From NCBI RefSeq assembly GCF_023278565.1, contig NC_064675.1, positions 2,480,001 to 2,544,000 on the forward strand: 64,000 bases of DNA, given 5' to 3'. The notes beneath the pieces are model-generated. The model saw only the letters and a list, made by a program, of their open reading frames with translations. It was not told where the DNA came from and ran no database searches. Within the stretch, counting starts at the first letter, position 1. Each line of letters begins with the position of its first letter. Positions 33,004 through 43,151 of this stretch are shown in pieces. The stretch is from Colletotrichum lupini. Lineage: Eukaryota; Ascomycota; Sordariomycetes; Glomerellales; Glomerellaceae. The position numbers and the translations under genes were made by a program.

Positions 33004-34108
33004 ATGTTCGCGCGTAAGGTGTTCTGCGTCACCGGTGCCGCATCGGTAAAGCTTCCCGAACTAACCCAGTGTTATCAATTGGTGCTTCAGTTATGATTTC
33101 CCAGTGCGATAGCTGATTCATACAAATTTCTAGGGTATAGGTCGATCTACTGCAATAATACTAGCGCAAAGAGGCGCTGCTGCTCTCGCGGTCAGCGACG
33201 TGAATGCAGCGGGTTTAGATGAGACCGTCAGAGAGTGTGAGGTCCTCTGTGCCATACCACTTCAGCTGAAACGCGAAGATGAACCAGCTACTGACAATTG
33301 AGAAAAGGCGAGAAAGCTGGGGCCAAAGTCCTAGCTTCCAAAGTCGACGTCCGCCAAGATCATGAGGTGAAGTCCTGGATCCAAGAGTCTTTCGCCAAGT
33401 TTGGCAGACTCGATGGGGCTGCCAATGTTGCTGGAGTCGCTGGCGGGACGGGATCTACAATCATTGAGACAATCGTGAGAATCAGCTCCTCCTCTCCAGA
33501 GCTCGTATCTGTCGTGATCGGTGTTCGCTGACGTCCTAGCTTCGCAGGCACAAGAAGACTGGGACAGGACCATAGGCGTCAATCTCAACGGGGTTCTCAA
33601 CTGCATGCGAGCTCAACTACCGCTGTTACCCAAACCAGGAGGAGCAATCGTCAATGTGTCAAGCACCTCCGGCCAGAGAGGTCTACCGCACAGCGCCGCG
33701 TACGCAACAAGCAAGTTCGGCGTCATTGGGTTGACAGAATCAGCCGCTGGGGAATACGGCAGGGATGGCATCCGGATCAACACGATATTGCCGTGAGTGA
33801 ACTCCTCAAGTGCTATGAGAGCTTTGTGAGTCTTAACCTAAGGCTGGAATCAGCGGGCCGGTCGATACCAAAATCTTTCGAGACGGCGAGGCATTGGGAC
33901 TCTTTGACTCGGACACGCTTTCCAAGGATACTTTGCTTCGCCGGATGGGCCAACCTGATGAGATCGCAAAGGTCATCTGCTTTCTCTTGAGTGAAGATGC
34001 CTCATACGTGACAGGAGGTAAGATAAAGACTGATAATGACTTGATTGGCATAAACTTACAGTCAATGCAGCACACTGGAATGTTGACGGGGGCTATCTGG
34101 CTTGTTAG
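33004..34108 (+). CDS. Short-chain dehydrogenase/reductase (classical SDR), second copy
   Basis: Six exons: 33004-33045, 33134-33241, 33313-33474, 33548-33792, 33854-34017 and 34062-34108; 255 residues. The cofactor motif TGAASGIG (10-17) is split by intron 1. NVAG is at about 92-95, Ser143 in NVSSTSG, and Tyr156/Lys160 in YATSK. The C-terminus reads AHWNVDGGYLAC. Sequence differs enough from the first SDR that this is not a recent duplicate. Intron 2 acceptor GCGAG at 33312 was chosen over nearer AGs to keep phase. The last intron is only 44 nt. Strong Asp after beta-2 (SDVNA) favours NAD. Likely a second redox step in the cluster, exact reaction unknown. Confidence 0.84.
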
Positions 34109-34867
34109 ATTCGTTGATGACGGTCTTGTATGCTAGAAACACTTTGATGCTATTCAATTCATTTCCAGCCTTCAGTCAGAATTTCTCGTCAATCCATCGG
34201 CGCAGGCGTCTTCGACCACCGTCCTCATAAGGTATGCGCGCAGGGAACGACAACCAGTGTCCAGCACATGTCCCGAGGTCTTGCAATTAAGAACTTGAGA
34301 GTTCACGAGGGGGGCCTTCGTAGGTCCCATGCTGTGATTATTCAAGTACAACAACTTTGCAGTGTTTTATTCTCCTTTCAACGTTATGAAGAAAGCATGC
34401 GGGTCTTCAGGAATTCATATTCCTTAACCACCTAACTCATGATACGCCTCTTGATCCTATCATCACCTCCATGGAACTCCGAGCAGTAAGCCAGCAGCAA
34501 ATGTCACTCTCTTACGTTCTAAGATCAAAGTTTTCTCTAGCAGTCGCAGCTTCAGCCCCGTGGGCCATGGTGCTGGACGATCGTCGCTGGAGATTCTCCA
34601 AATACCACTTCGTGTCAAAATTGGCAAATACAGACATTGAGGACCGTCTGCTTCGAAGGACCACAAATCTCGAGTGGTCTGAGCTGACAAATTTTGGGTT
34701 CCGGGGACAACTTTGCCAACTTTCACTGACTGGGAAACAACGCCGATGCTATATATCCTATGTTGTGCTGCCATATTTGTATATGAATAAGTGCCGTTCC
34801 GAGCTCTTTAAACTCCAGGTAAAACGAAGTCCCGTCTCGTGCATCAACTACCTCACTCACGTATACC
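34109..34867. other. Spacer before cupin gene
   Basis: 759 bp with no convincing gene; presumed 3-prime flank of the SDR and cupin promoter. Confidence 0.5.
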
Positions 34868-35377
34868 ATGTCCCACCACATCACAACCCACGACGCAGCC
34901 GGAAAAGCCATCTTCTCCCACACCTCAGGGACCCGAGAATCGCACCAAGTTCTCTCGGGCTCAATTCAAGTCCTCGCTTCCACCCACAACACACCACTCG
35001 ACCTCTCCAGCGAGGCGGACATTGAACAGTACAAGATCGATCGCACGCAGTCCCTGTTCCTGAGCTCGCGCGTCATCGCACCAGACAAGGGCACCTCGGC
35101 GCTCGTCACGGTCCTCAACCCTGGCGAGGAGTGGCCGATGCACAGGACCATGACGTTTGACGTGGTGTATATGCTAGAAGGCGTGGTGGAGCTGCACCTC
35201 GACTCCGGGGAGAAGCGGGTCGTGAGGTCCGGCGATTCGGTCACGCAGAGGGGGACGAAGCATAAGTGGGTGAATGTCACGCCGGACGGCGGGGTAGCGA
35301 AGGGGATCGTCTTTGCGCAGGCTGCCGGAGATGTTATTCAAGCTGGAGGCTATAGCCTCTCCAATGGTTGGGATTGA
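34868..35377 (+). CDS. Small cupin-domain protein
   Basis: Single exon, 169 residues. One cupin barrel is visible: motif 1 region GEEWPMHRTMTFDVVYMLEG and motif 2 region GDSVTQRGTKHKWVN. In motif 1 the canonical His-x-His is His-Arg-Thr and the following Glu is Asp, so only part of the metal-binding set remains. A HRT-type motif 1 is common in a large subgroup of fungal cupins that accompany tailoring enzymes, so this is probably a feature of the subgroup and not damage. No signal peptide. It is the last gene of the putative aromatic cluster on the right. Possible isomerase, dioxygenase-like or ligand-binding function; not determinable here. Confidence 0.82.
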   Translation: MSHHITTHDAAGKAIFSHTSGTRESHQVLSGSIQVLASTHNTPLDLSSEADIEQYKIDRTQSLFLSSRVIAPDKGTSALVTVLNPGEEWPMHRTMTFDVVYMLEGVVELHLDSGEKRVVRSGDSVTQRGTKHKWVNVTPDGGVAKGIVFAQAAGDVIQAGGYSLSNGWD

Positions 35378-35793
35378 TTGGTAAATAGCGGTGGATGAGG
35401 GAGGTAATGATACCTGACTATATGGACAACACATATTCACTCTTTACCACTGCTAAGGGGGGTCCAGCCGCTGCTCGGACTTGGGTTGTGGATCATCATA
35501 ATTGCTAATATCTCATCACAGCAACTTCAGAGACTCTTTACGGTGGAACAGAAAATGCCAAAATCGACAAAGTTAGACAGCAAAGTACTAGCATATGACA
35601 AACAACACACGGTGGTAGCGAACCCATGAGGTAAAGGCTTCGTTCTCCCCTTCGGGCAATGCGATTCGATTTGCAAGTGTAAAGAATGCGATAGCAGAGT
35701 ACCTTAGGTACTGCTAAAATGGTACAAATTCTCAGGGTACGCCAAAACGAATCGAGTGAGCCTAGAGAAGCCACGGTCCTTTGCAACGGTGTT
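35378..35793. other. Convergent spacer with short palindrome
   Basis: 416 bp between convergent genes. A 7-bp perfect inverted repeat with one-base spacer, AGTACCT-T-AGGTACT, lies at 35698-35712. No gene seen. Confidence 0.5.
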
Positions 35794-36330
35794 CTAGCTT
35801 TTCGTATCTGCACTGCCTTGCTTCAGTGCCTCATCAACAACTTTACATGGATCCGCAACCTTCGTTAGCACGTGCGAATTTGCCCAACCTTTTGCGCAAT
35901 TGGGGGGCATCCAAGTTATTGTTGTTTCCACGTATTGTTTGTCCTTGTTCGTCGGGTGCTCTGGGTCATCTAAGACCTTGATTTCGAAACGGACAATTCT
36001 CATGTCTGGGCGATATTTCTCTTGGCAAACCTCGTCTGGCCAACCGATTCCGTCCCACTTTTGCTTCTTGTTACCAAGATCGGTTCGGCGGTAAACGAAG
36101 GGGGCGCCTTTACATGGAAGCATGTTGGCTTTCCGAATCAATTTTGACTCGTGGTATTCAAAACGTAAACGCGAACTACTGGAGAAGTCGGGGTGCACCG
36201 AGATGATGACATGGTAGGGATGTTCGGGGTCTCCATTGTACCGATAGGTGCCGAGCAAACGTTTATCAGGTCCTTTTCCAGGCCACGCATCTTCTGCTTC
36301 AACTATGAAATCTTCGCCTTTGCCAGACAT
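35794..36330 (-). CDS. Uncharacterised 178-residue protein
   Basis: Intronless open frame of 178 residues with no family I recognise. It is rich in aromatic and charged residues with regular beta-like patterns (HPYHVIISVHPDF, RLRFEYHESKL, RIVRFEIKVLDD, KQYVETTITWMPP), suggesting a beta-sandwich-like fold. Four Cys are spread over the C-terminal two thirds. No signal peptide or membrane span, so probably intracellular. Codon use looks ordinary and the frame is uninterrupted, which favours a real gene over chance. It lies between the cluster and a 2.7-kb gene-poor region. It could be lineage-specific. Function unknown. Confidence 0.6.
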   Translation of the reverse strand: MSGKGEDFIVEAEDAWPGKGPDKRLLGTYRYNGDPEHPYHVIISVHPDFSSSSRLRFEYHESKLIRKANMLPCKGAPFVYRRTDLGNKKQKWDGIGWPDEVCQEKYRPDMRIVRFEIKVLDDPEHPTNKDKQYVETTITWMPPNCAKGWANSHVLTKVADPCKVVDEALKQGSADTKS

Positions 36331-39074
36331 TTTGAGCGGAACGATGTTCTATTAAAGCCGTGGTGGGTCGAGTGAATATTGGGTGCAATCAGATAGTTTG
36401 AGGATGGAAGCTGCCTTGGGGTGTCAATACTGGCTGGATAGGCAGCTTTGCCATCGCTTTTATATACTTACGACTTTCCCCGTATCCCATTTTGAAGACT
36501 CGTCATCTCAAACGGTACCATGAATACAAAGTACGGGCATATACCGCGCGGTATTGAATATGGTAAATGCGGTCAACCTCTGCTTCGTGTCAAAGGGGTT
36601 AATCGTTGTGGAACAGTAACCGTCTTTGCTGAACGACGCGGGTGACCATCTCTTTTCAGCAACATCCTATTCAACTGACGGATAACGGCTGAAGAATCAT
36701 AGGAAAGTATCTTAGCTAATGTTCACAGCTCTCGGCAAGCTTCGCTAAATGGAGCATCATGCTGAAAGGCGAGGGCAATTCTGTTCAGAAATCTGAACAA
36801 TCTCCACCGTTTCCCTGATCATCGAGAGACTATTCACAAAAGACCTTTCATAGACCCGTCAGAGTTTGGCCACATAAGCAGTAGTTTATTCCATTGAAGT
36901 GCGTTGGTTCAGCAATTCAAAAAACTTCAATAGGACGACCGTCAAGGGCAAGGAGACACCCGTGACAGCCGACAACATAATCGCCAGATATCCCCTCCAT
37001 AGCTACCAGTAGCGGCCTCTCGAGTAATCCGATGAAAGAATCAAGTTGCGGGACTGTTCGTGCATGAATAAGAGACGGTGATAAAGAGCATCATTCGAGA
37101 ACGATGGAATGGGCAGTGTCGCCCTATTTTGCTCGTGGAGCTTGGCAGTGCTCCATGGATACTTGCTTAGCCAGATGGACATGCCACGAGACTTGACAGC
37201 ATTGCTTACTGAACCGACTTACGAGCTTGGTACGTCCCACGTCCCTTGATAGACTCAGACGTTTGCAATATAAGATGGAGAGCTTTCTCAGGCTCCTTGC
37301 AGGGTTCACATCGACGAGCCATGCAGCATGGCCTGCTTCACCGATGGTCTGGACGAACTCGAAGACAGACTCCCTTGATGATTAGGAAACGCTCGAGGAA
37401 CGATCACGAAGCCACTTTATACAGCTTTGCTTCTCACGCATGCCGCGGAACTTTATTGAGGACGCTCTTTGTGAGAAGTCGTACTCGACGCTCTACATGC
37501 GTGAACTCATAACAACTTTCCTGACTACACGCTATGTCGCTTCGCATCTCGGGTGGAAGATTCACTAACAAATTTGACTTCCGTTTCGCCTATGTTCGCT
37601 AATCGACTAGGTCGTATCTAGGTCCAAGGGTGATGTACTCTAGGTCACACTCACAGTCTGACTGCTAGAGAAGAGCCCCGCTCTCACCAGTGAGAGCAGC
37701 TCCTCACATCTGTTACGATGTCTGGCAAGCCTTCCAGCGGATATATTCTTGTAGCCTATCATTTAAAATATGGCCAATCGAGAGAGTAGTGGCAGAGCGC
37801 TTGATCTGGGCTCATCACGCCCGTCATGTTTCGTGACGATATCCAAGAGGCTTCGCACATGCGTTCTCATTTGGTTAGCAGATAGGGGACAAAACATCCG
37901 TCGTCCTATGGTTCCATCTTCGCGGAAAGCTCTGCATCTCATCATTCAGTCACACCGAACACTTTCCCGTACTATTCCTCCACCGACCCGATCGCCTTAC
38001 CTCGGAGAAGATATCTCACCGAAGAAGGAAGCAGCACCTCAAACCACATCGCCAACGAGTCCTTAGCAACTCCACCAACAACCCAATCACACCCGTAATT
38101 CGGCAGGCCTCAACCCAGAAACCGAAATCCTGCTTCCCTCCCCAACCCGAGTCCCGGGAACTATCGAAAGTCCATCTCTCATTAATGGCCGCCTCATTCA
38201 TCAGGCGTCTGCCGCTCAGCTCCGTGGGATGACCACCCACCATCCACCACCCATGACCCCCTGCTCGTGAGGCTGACGATGGTGCATATCCCTCGCCCCC
38301 ACTCAAATCGGACCCCCCCTTCTCAAGTCCCGGGTCGCAACGCCGTAACCTAACCCCTTTCCTTTCCTAAATGCCACCCCTCCCTGCACTGGAATCCCGG
38401 CTCCGGGCCCCCGCGTGGGCCCCGGGTACATGGACCATTTTGGCGCCGCCTTAGATGGTGTGATAAGAAATGCTTTCCGACCCCCTGACGACGGATTGTG
38501 GCGCGCGGGTTGGATATTCCAGGTCAGCGTAACAATTGTTGAATATACGAGTAATAGATATGAGGGAATGGCTCACGCTGACCATCATGTCACCATTTGA
38601 TGAAACATCATCGCAACATCAATCACGAAAACTGCGGATCAAGAGACGGAGGTGAGCGTTACCAGAGACTTTTTATGGCGCTCATTTGATATCAAGCTTG
38701 TGTAACACACCAACAACAGAGACCCCATGAATGATTTTGCTCCTTCTCCCAAGCCGTAACACAATATCTAGACCTAAACCTCCCTCTCCAAAAAGCAAAA
38801 TCCCAAGTCAAAGCTGAAAAAAAATAAAAGAAGACAAAAAGGGGAGACAAATTCCTCCGATCGAGCCTGCTTTCTACCCTGTAACCAAAATCCGAAATGC
38901 AATTTTGATGACTCCCCCGAAACCCACGCAGATGTCGTGACCGAATTCGAAACCTGCCGGGAGAAATGCACGTATGCTTACATGGAACATCACGCCCTAC
39001 AACCAATCCGAAGCCAATTCACAAGATGAATGCAGAGATTCCTCCACATCACACCGAACCCGTCCCTCGAGAAC
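36331..39074. other. Gene-poor region, 2.7 kb
   Basis: No reading frame longer than about 100 codons looks coding on either strand, and no tRNA or transposon ends were recognised. The stretch 36.4-38.0 kb is relatively AT-rich; the part around 38.2-38.5 kb is GC-rich. It could be an intergenic region with long regulatory or UTR sequences, or a decayed repeat. Confidence 0.5.
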
Positions 39075-40266
39075 TCAACGCTGACCGTGGTGATGCTGAG
39101 GCGGCGGCGGAGGCGGCATGATGCTGCCATCGTGATCGACCTCGACCTCAAACATGGGAATATCCTCCGCCTTGAAGTACATGCCCAGGTCGTCCCCGCC
39201 GGCCGCCGAGATGGAGTACATGTCCTTGCCCAGCGCCACCTTGCGAACCTTGGCGCCCAGCCCCCAAAGCCTGCCCGGCGTCATCTCCTGGGCGAGCACG
39301 TTGTCAAAAGTCTGCCACTGAGACCGCACGTGGGCGAGCGCCGTCCTCTGCAGGGCCCGGTGGCTCGGCTGGCAGTTCTCGACAATCTTCTTCTCGCCGT
39401 GGCCTCTCCAGTTGATGATGAGGCGGACGGGCTTCGAGGGGGCAGTAGAGATTGCCGGAACCACGGCGGTGTTCATCGCTGCGGGAACCATACCGTGAGG
39501 TGGCGATGAGAGTCGCATGCCAGGGGGGAAGCTCCCCCGTGGGGGCGGCGGTGGTACACCGTCTGGTGCGCGGGGGAAGGTGCGTGGACGGTGGCCAGTC
39601 CAGCCTGGAGGGGGAGGGGGAGGTTGCGATATCGCGGCCATGGGGGGCGCGGGGATGTACGACGGGCGTTGTCCAGGGGCCGGGCGGCGCATACGCGTGG
39701 TTTGTTCTGGTTCCGAGTCGACGTCTTCTTCAGAGGAGGAAGAAGAGTCGTCCTTGGTGTGCTTGCGGGATTTTCGCTTGCTCTTGCGCCGGGAGGACTT
39801 TGTCTTCTTACCCCTCCTGGAAATGATGTCGTCGTTGTCGCTGTCAGAGCCGGCAGACAGAGAGAGCACATCAGAGGCGTCCATGGTTGAGGCTTCACTG
39901 CCTGAGCTTTCAGAGTCTTCTGATCTCACGCCTCGGGGGAAGGCAAAGCCGTTGGCTTCGATGAATTGGTACACCTCCTGAGAGGATTTGGTGTGGAGGT
40001 TCTCAAAGGCATCTTCCAGATCGCGGCCTGTTGCTGAAAGAATCTCCTGGCGTTTACCCCGGTGGACCTTGACAGCGTAGATGGTGTATGACTTGTTAGG
40101 CTGGCGAGAGGTGTAAATATCAATGACAGCACTGCGGCCAGATATCAAACGAAGATTGTCTGTAAGGCGAGTTAGTTCTCGTGTGTCTGACACCCCTTGA
40201 GAAGATGTGAAGATGCCTACCTATGATCTGCTCGCGCCATACAAGGCACAACGGGTTGGGAGCCAT
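39075..40266 (-). CDS. Pro/Ser-rich protein of unknown function
   Basis: Exons 40221-40266 and 39075-40159 give 376 residues. The start MAPNPLCLVWREQII joins in phase to DNLRLISGRS through an intron with CTAAC branch and TACAG acceptor. Residues 1-90 look globular (IDIYTSRQPNKSYTIYAVKV, then a DLEDAFENLHTKS helix). About 95-170 is a Ser/Asp-rich acidic block followed by basic KSKRKSRK. About 175-245 is Pro-rich with PPPPPP runs. The C-terminal 110 residues look globular again (ARVRSQW-like helix and MYFKAEDIPMFEVEVD). The basic patch suggests nuclear localisation and the Pro-rich part could bind SH3 or profilin-type domains; both are inferences. I recognise no named family. Probably conserved in related fungi. 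Confidence 0.65.
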
Positions 40267-43151
40267 TACCGTAGATGCAGAACGTCTTGACAATGTTGTG
40301 GATTCGGTTGTGTTGTTCAGCAGAACGAGCATGTGCAGTGTAAGGCGTGAAGAGACTTGATAAGGTTGGTGAAGAAGAAGGGCGAGGACGGAAGGCCAAG
40401 GACGCTTCTTATACATCACGGCTGCATCTCCGGGTCATCATCCCATAAGCAACTCGAATCGGTGGCATGCAGAGGACCCTGCAGCCTGAAAGGCGCACCT
40501 CGGGCGTACCGTAGCAGTACTTGGGCGGTTGCGTGGTCCACGAGGTATGCTCAGGGACGGCACGTTCTGACAGTGACAGAAAGGGGAAAGTGAGGCGATG
40601 GAAGTGGTAGTTTCGACATGGCAAGAGTCGAAAGTCTCCAAGGACCTGAGATTTACCGAGCCGGCCGAGAAGCAAGGAATGAAGATCTCAGACCGAGCGA
40701 CGGAGACAGGGAGCTTCAGCTGCTGTGCTTCCCCATGTCCATACGCGATTTGCCATCTGATCTTCGGGGTGACTTGCTCATGCTTGCGTGAGTGTTTGCC
40801 TGCCAACAAGGAACATGCGGTAACCGGAAAAGGGGAGGACTGTAGTGCAAATGGAAAAAAGGAACGTTTCGATACAGTCTTCTTTTGGGCTGTACCTAGT
40901 ATCGAAAGCGGCCAAGCCACTCGCTGGAAGGAGGAGTGTTTGAAGCATGTAACGAAAAGAAACAAAAGGCTTCACTCGAGCCCGATACCTAGAGATACCA
41001 CCATTCGAAGGCCAAATTCAGTGTGTCTGCCCTGCTTTCGATTTTGTTCTTACCAATCACAAGCTCTAATCGTGCTTGTCCGTCCCTTGTATATCCTGGG
41101 CCGCCCTGCATGCGGGCTGGTGGCTAGTCAACTGGTGTGGCTGGCCCCGATGCGTCTTGCACTTTTGTTCCCTCCCGTCTACTTCTGACACAAGATGCGG
41201 CTCACCTTATGCCTCCCGTTCTGCAAGGGCCACGATGACGAAGGGAATCGTGGCTAGCTAGACGACCTTTCTTGAGGACCTGAAAATAGGATATAAGAGC
41301 CAGCTGTTCGGTTCGCCTGGCGGTATGTTTCGCTGGCACGAGTAGTGCAAGCAACCGGTGAAGATGCCGACCGAATTCCACTCCAAGAGTCATATGTCTT
41401 TGGACTCTCTCGCACAAGCTTCAAACCCGAATACGCAGAAAATCTCCATCGTGGCCCGACTCACAAGCTTCTGGTCGTTGCTCTGGTTGCACTACTCAAA
41501 ACTCGCATCGACAACGGAGAAGCCCGCTGTCCTGGCGTAGAGGTACCCTCAGATACACACGCCCGCCCTATGGCTCCGTTGCCGAGTACTGACCATACTT
41601 CATGCTTGCCTGCCGTCATCGTTGGGCCGTTGCGCAGGACTGCCATACAATTGGCATGTCCTCCCAGGCGAGAAGGATCTTTCTCTAGAACGCGGGTCAA
41701 GATCAATCTGAGACAGCAAAATGACTGGCGCTCGGGTCTTTGCTGTGCTGCGACTCTGCGAGCGAACGTTGGTTGGGAGTTGAGCATCTGTGAGCTCGCA
41801 ACCCTACGACGGCGATCGCACAGAGCTCTCGAGGAGGGGAAGAAACGAAACAAGAAAGAAAAAAATTGGGCTTCGAGAGTCCTTGCTCGTGCGTGTGTAT
41901 AGACGTCGGAATGGGCGAACACCAGGACAATGTCAGACCTTCTCGCCTATTGTCTCTGGGCTTCGTCTGAAAGGTAAGAGTTACTGAAAGTGGACGTGCG
42001 AGGAATGCCCTTGCAAGCACGCCTCATCCCAGCCCATGCAGGGAACGATTGGACCTTGCGAAGCACCTTAGCTTTTGCTGGCAGGGCAGTGTATGTGTAT
42101 GACAGGGATGATCAGGCACTAGGGCAGTACGATCTCACCATAGGATAATAGACTGTAGACATGATGGACGCCCACGCTGAGTACAATGCGAAGCGGAAAG
42201 TGGAACGTGGGGAAAAGCAACAGTAACCATGTCCCATTTTCCTTCCGGGCGAAGCTTGAAGGTGACGCTTGCTGCTGCATGCAAGTTTCGCCGTCCACGA
42301 GGTTAGATGAGACGAGAGGCGGGCTCGACCGTCTTCGGGTGCTACTGAGAGCTACGATATCCGAATGTCCACGTACCCGACAAGCCAAGAGGTCCACGTG
42401 AGGTTGTGGCTTCGTTACCTAGCATTGCAACACTTTGGGACGCTGTTCTGAACTCCTGGATAAGGTAGCTTGAATTCTCGTGTCCTGCAAGCGAATTTGC
42501 TTCACAAGACCGGTCGGGCACCAGTTCTCGTGATACTGGGTACAAAGTATGCAAATGGAAGATCATCAATAGCTGATAGGCGAAGCATGTCCAAGTATTC
42601 CTTAAGTGAGGCTGTTGGGCGACCAAGGGTTGATTGGACGTGGTTTCGGAGACCCACAAATGGCAGCTGAGTAAACATGAGGGTTACCTTAGATCAAGGT
42701 GACACCAATATCTATCTTTCTTTGACGACATTCAACTTCAAGGCTATGTGATAAACCTCCAGAACCCGGCATCTTCCTTGTCCAATGGCACCACCAAGAC
42801 ACGATAGACGGGCATGAGGCGGCCTTAAAGACAATCTTTGCCCGACTCAGACGTTCCCGTCTTTTTGATGATTGATCCAACCTCAAATTATGCTACGGTT
42901 GTGCGTTCCCAATTCTCGAAACATATGTCCGTGGTCCTCCGTTGTGCTCATGTCGCCTGACGCCCTGCGCTTGCCCTCGCACCGATTGGCGCACTCGACC
43001 ATTCACCAAATATCGATCCATTGCGCCTCTGTGGTTCAATAGTCAGTGTAGTGAACGCTCTTGTGTCGCTATTGGGCACCAAGCGGGACGAGGCTTGAAG
43101 TAACTGCCGCCCGGTATCCTGTCATCCCACTCTGTCTACATCAACTCCATC
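40267..43151. other. Gene-poor region, 2.9 kb
   Basis: Flanks of the Pro-rich gene and NUP82. Several frames of 150-195 codons exist on both strands but overlap each other, lack family resemblance and have irregular composition. No RNA gene recognised. A long regulatory or noncoding transcript region is possible but unsupported. Confidence 0.45.

Noticed and set aside
40598..41188. 196-codon open frame on the plus strand
   Set aside because: Irregular composition, overlapping frames on the other strand, no domain and no splice pattern that extends it.
41345..41902. 185-codon open frame on the plus strand
   Set aside because: No family resemblance and competing frames of equal length on the minus strand.
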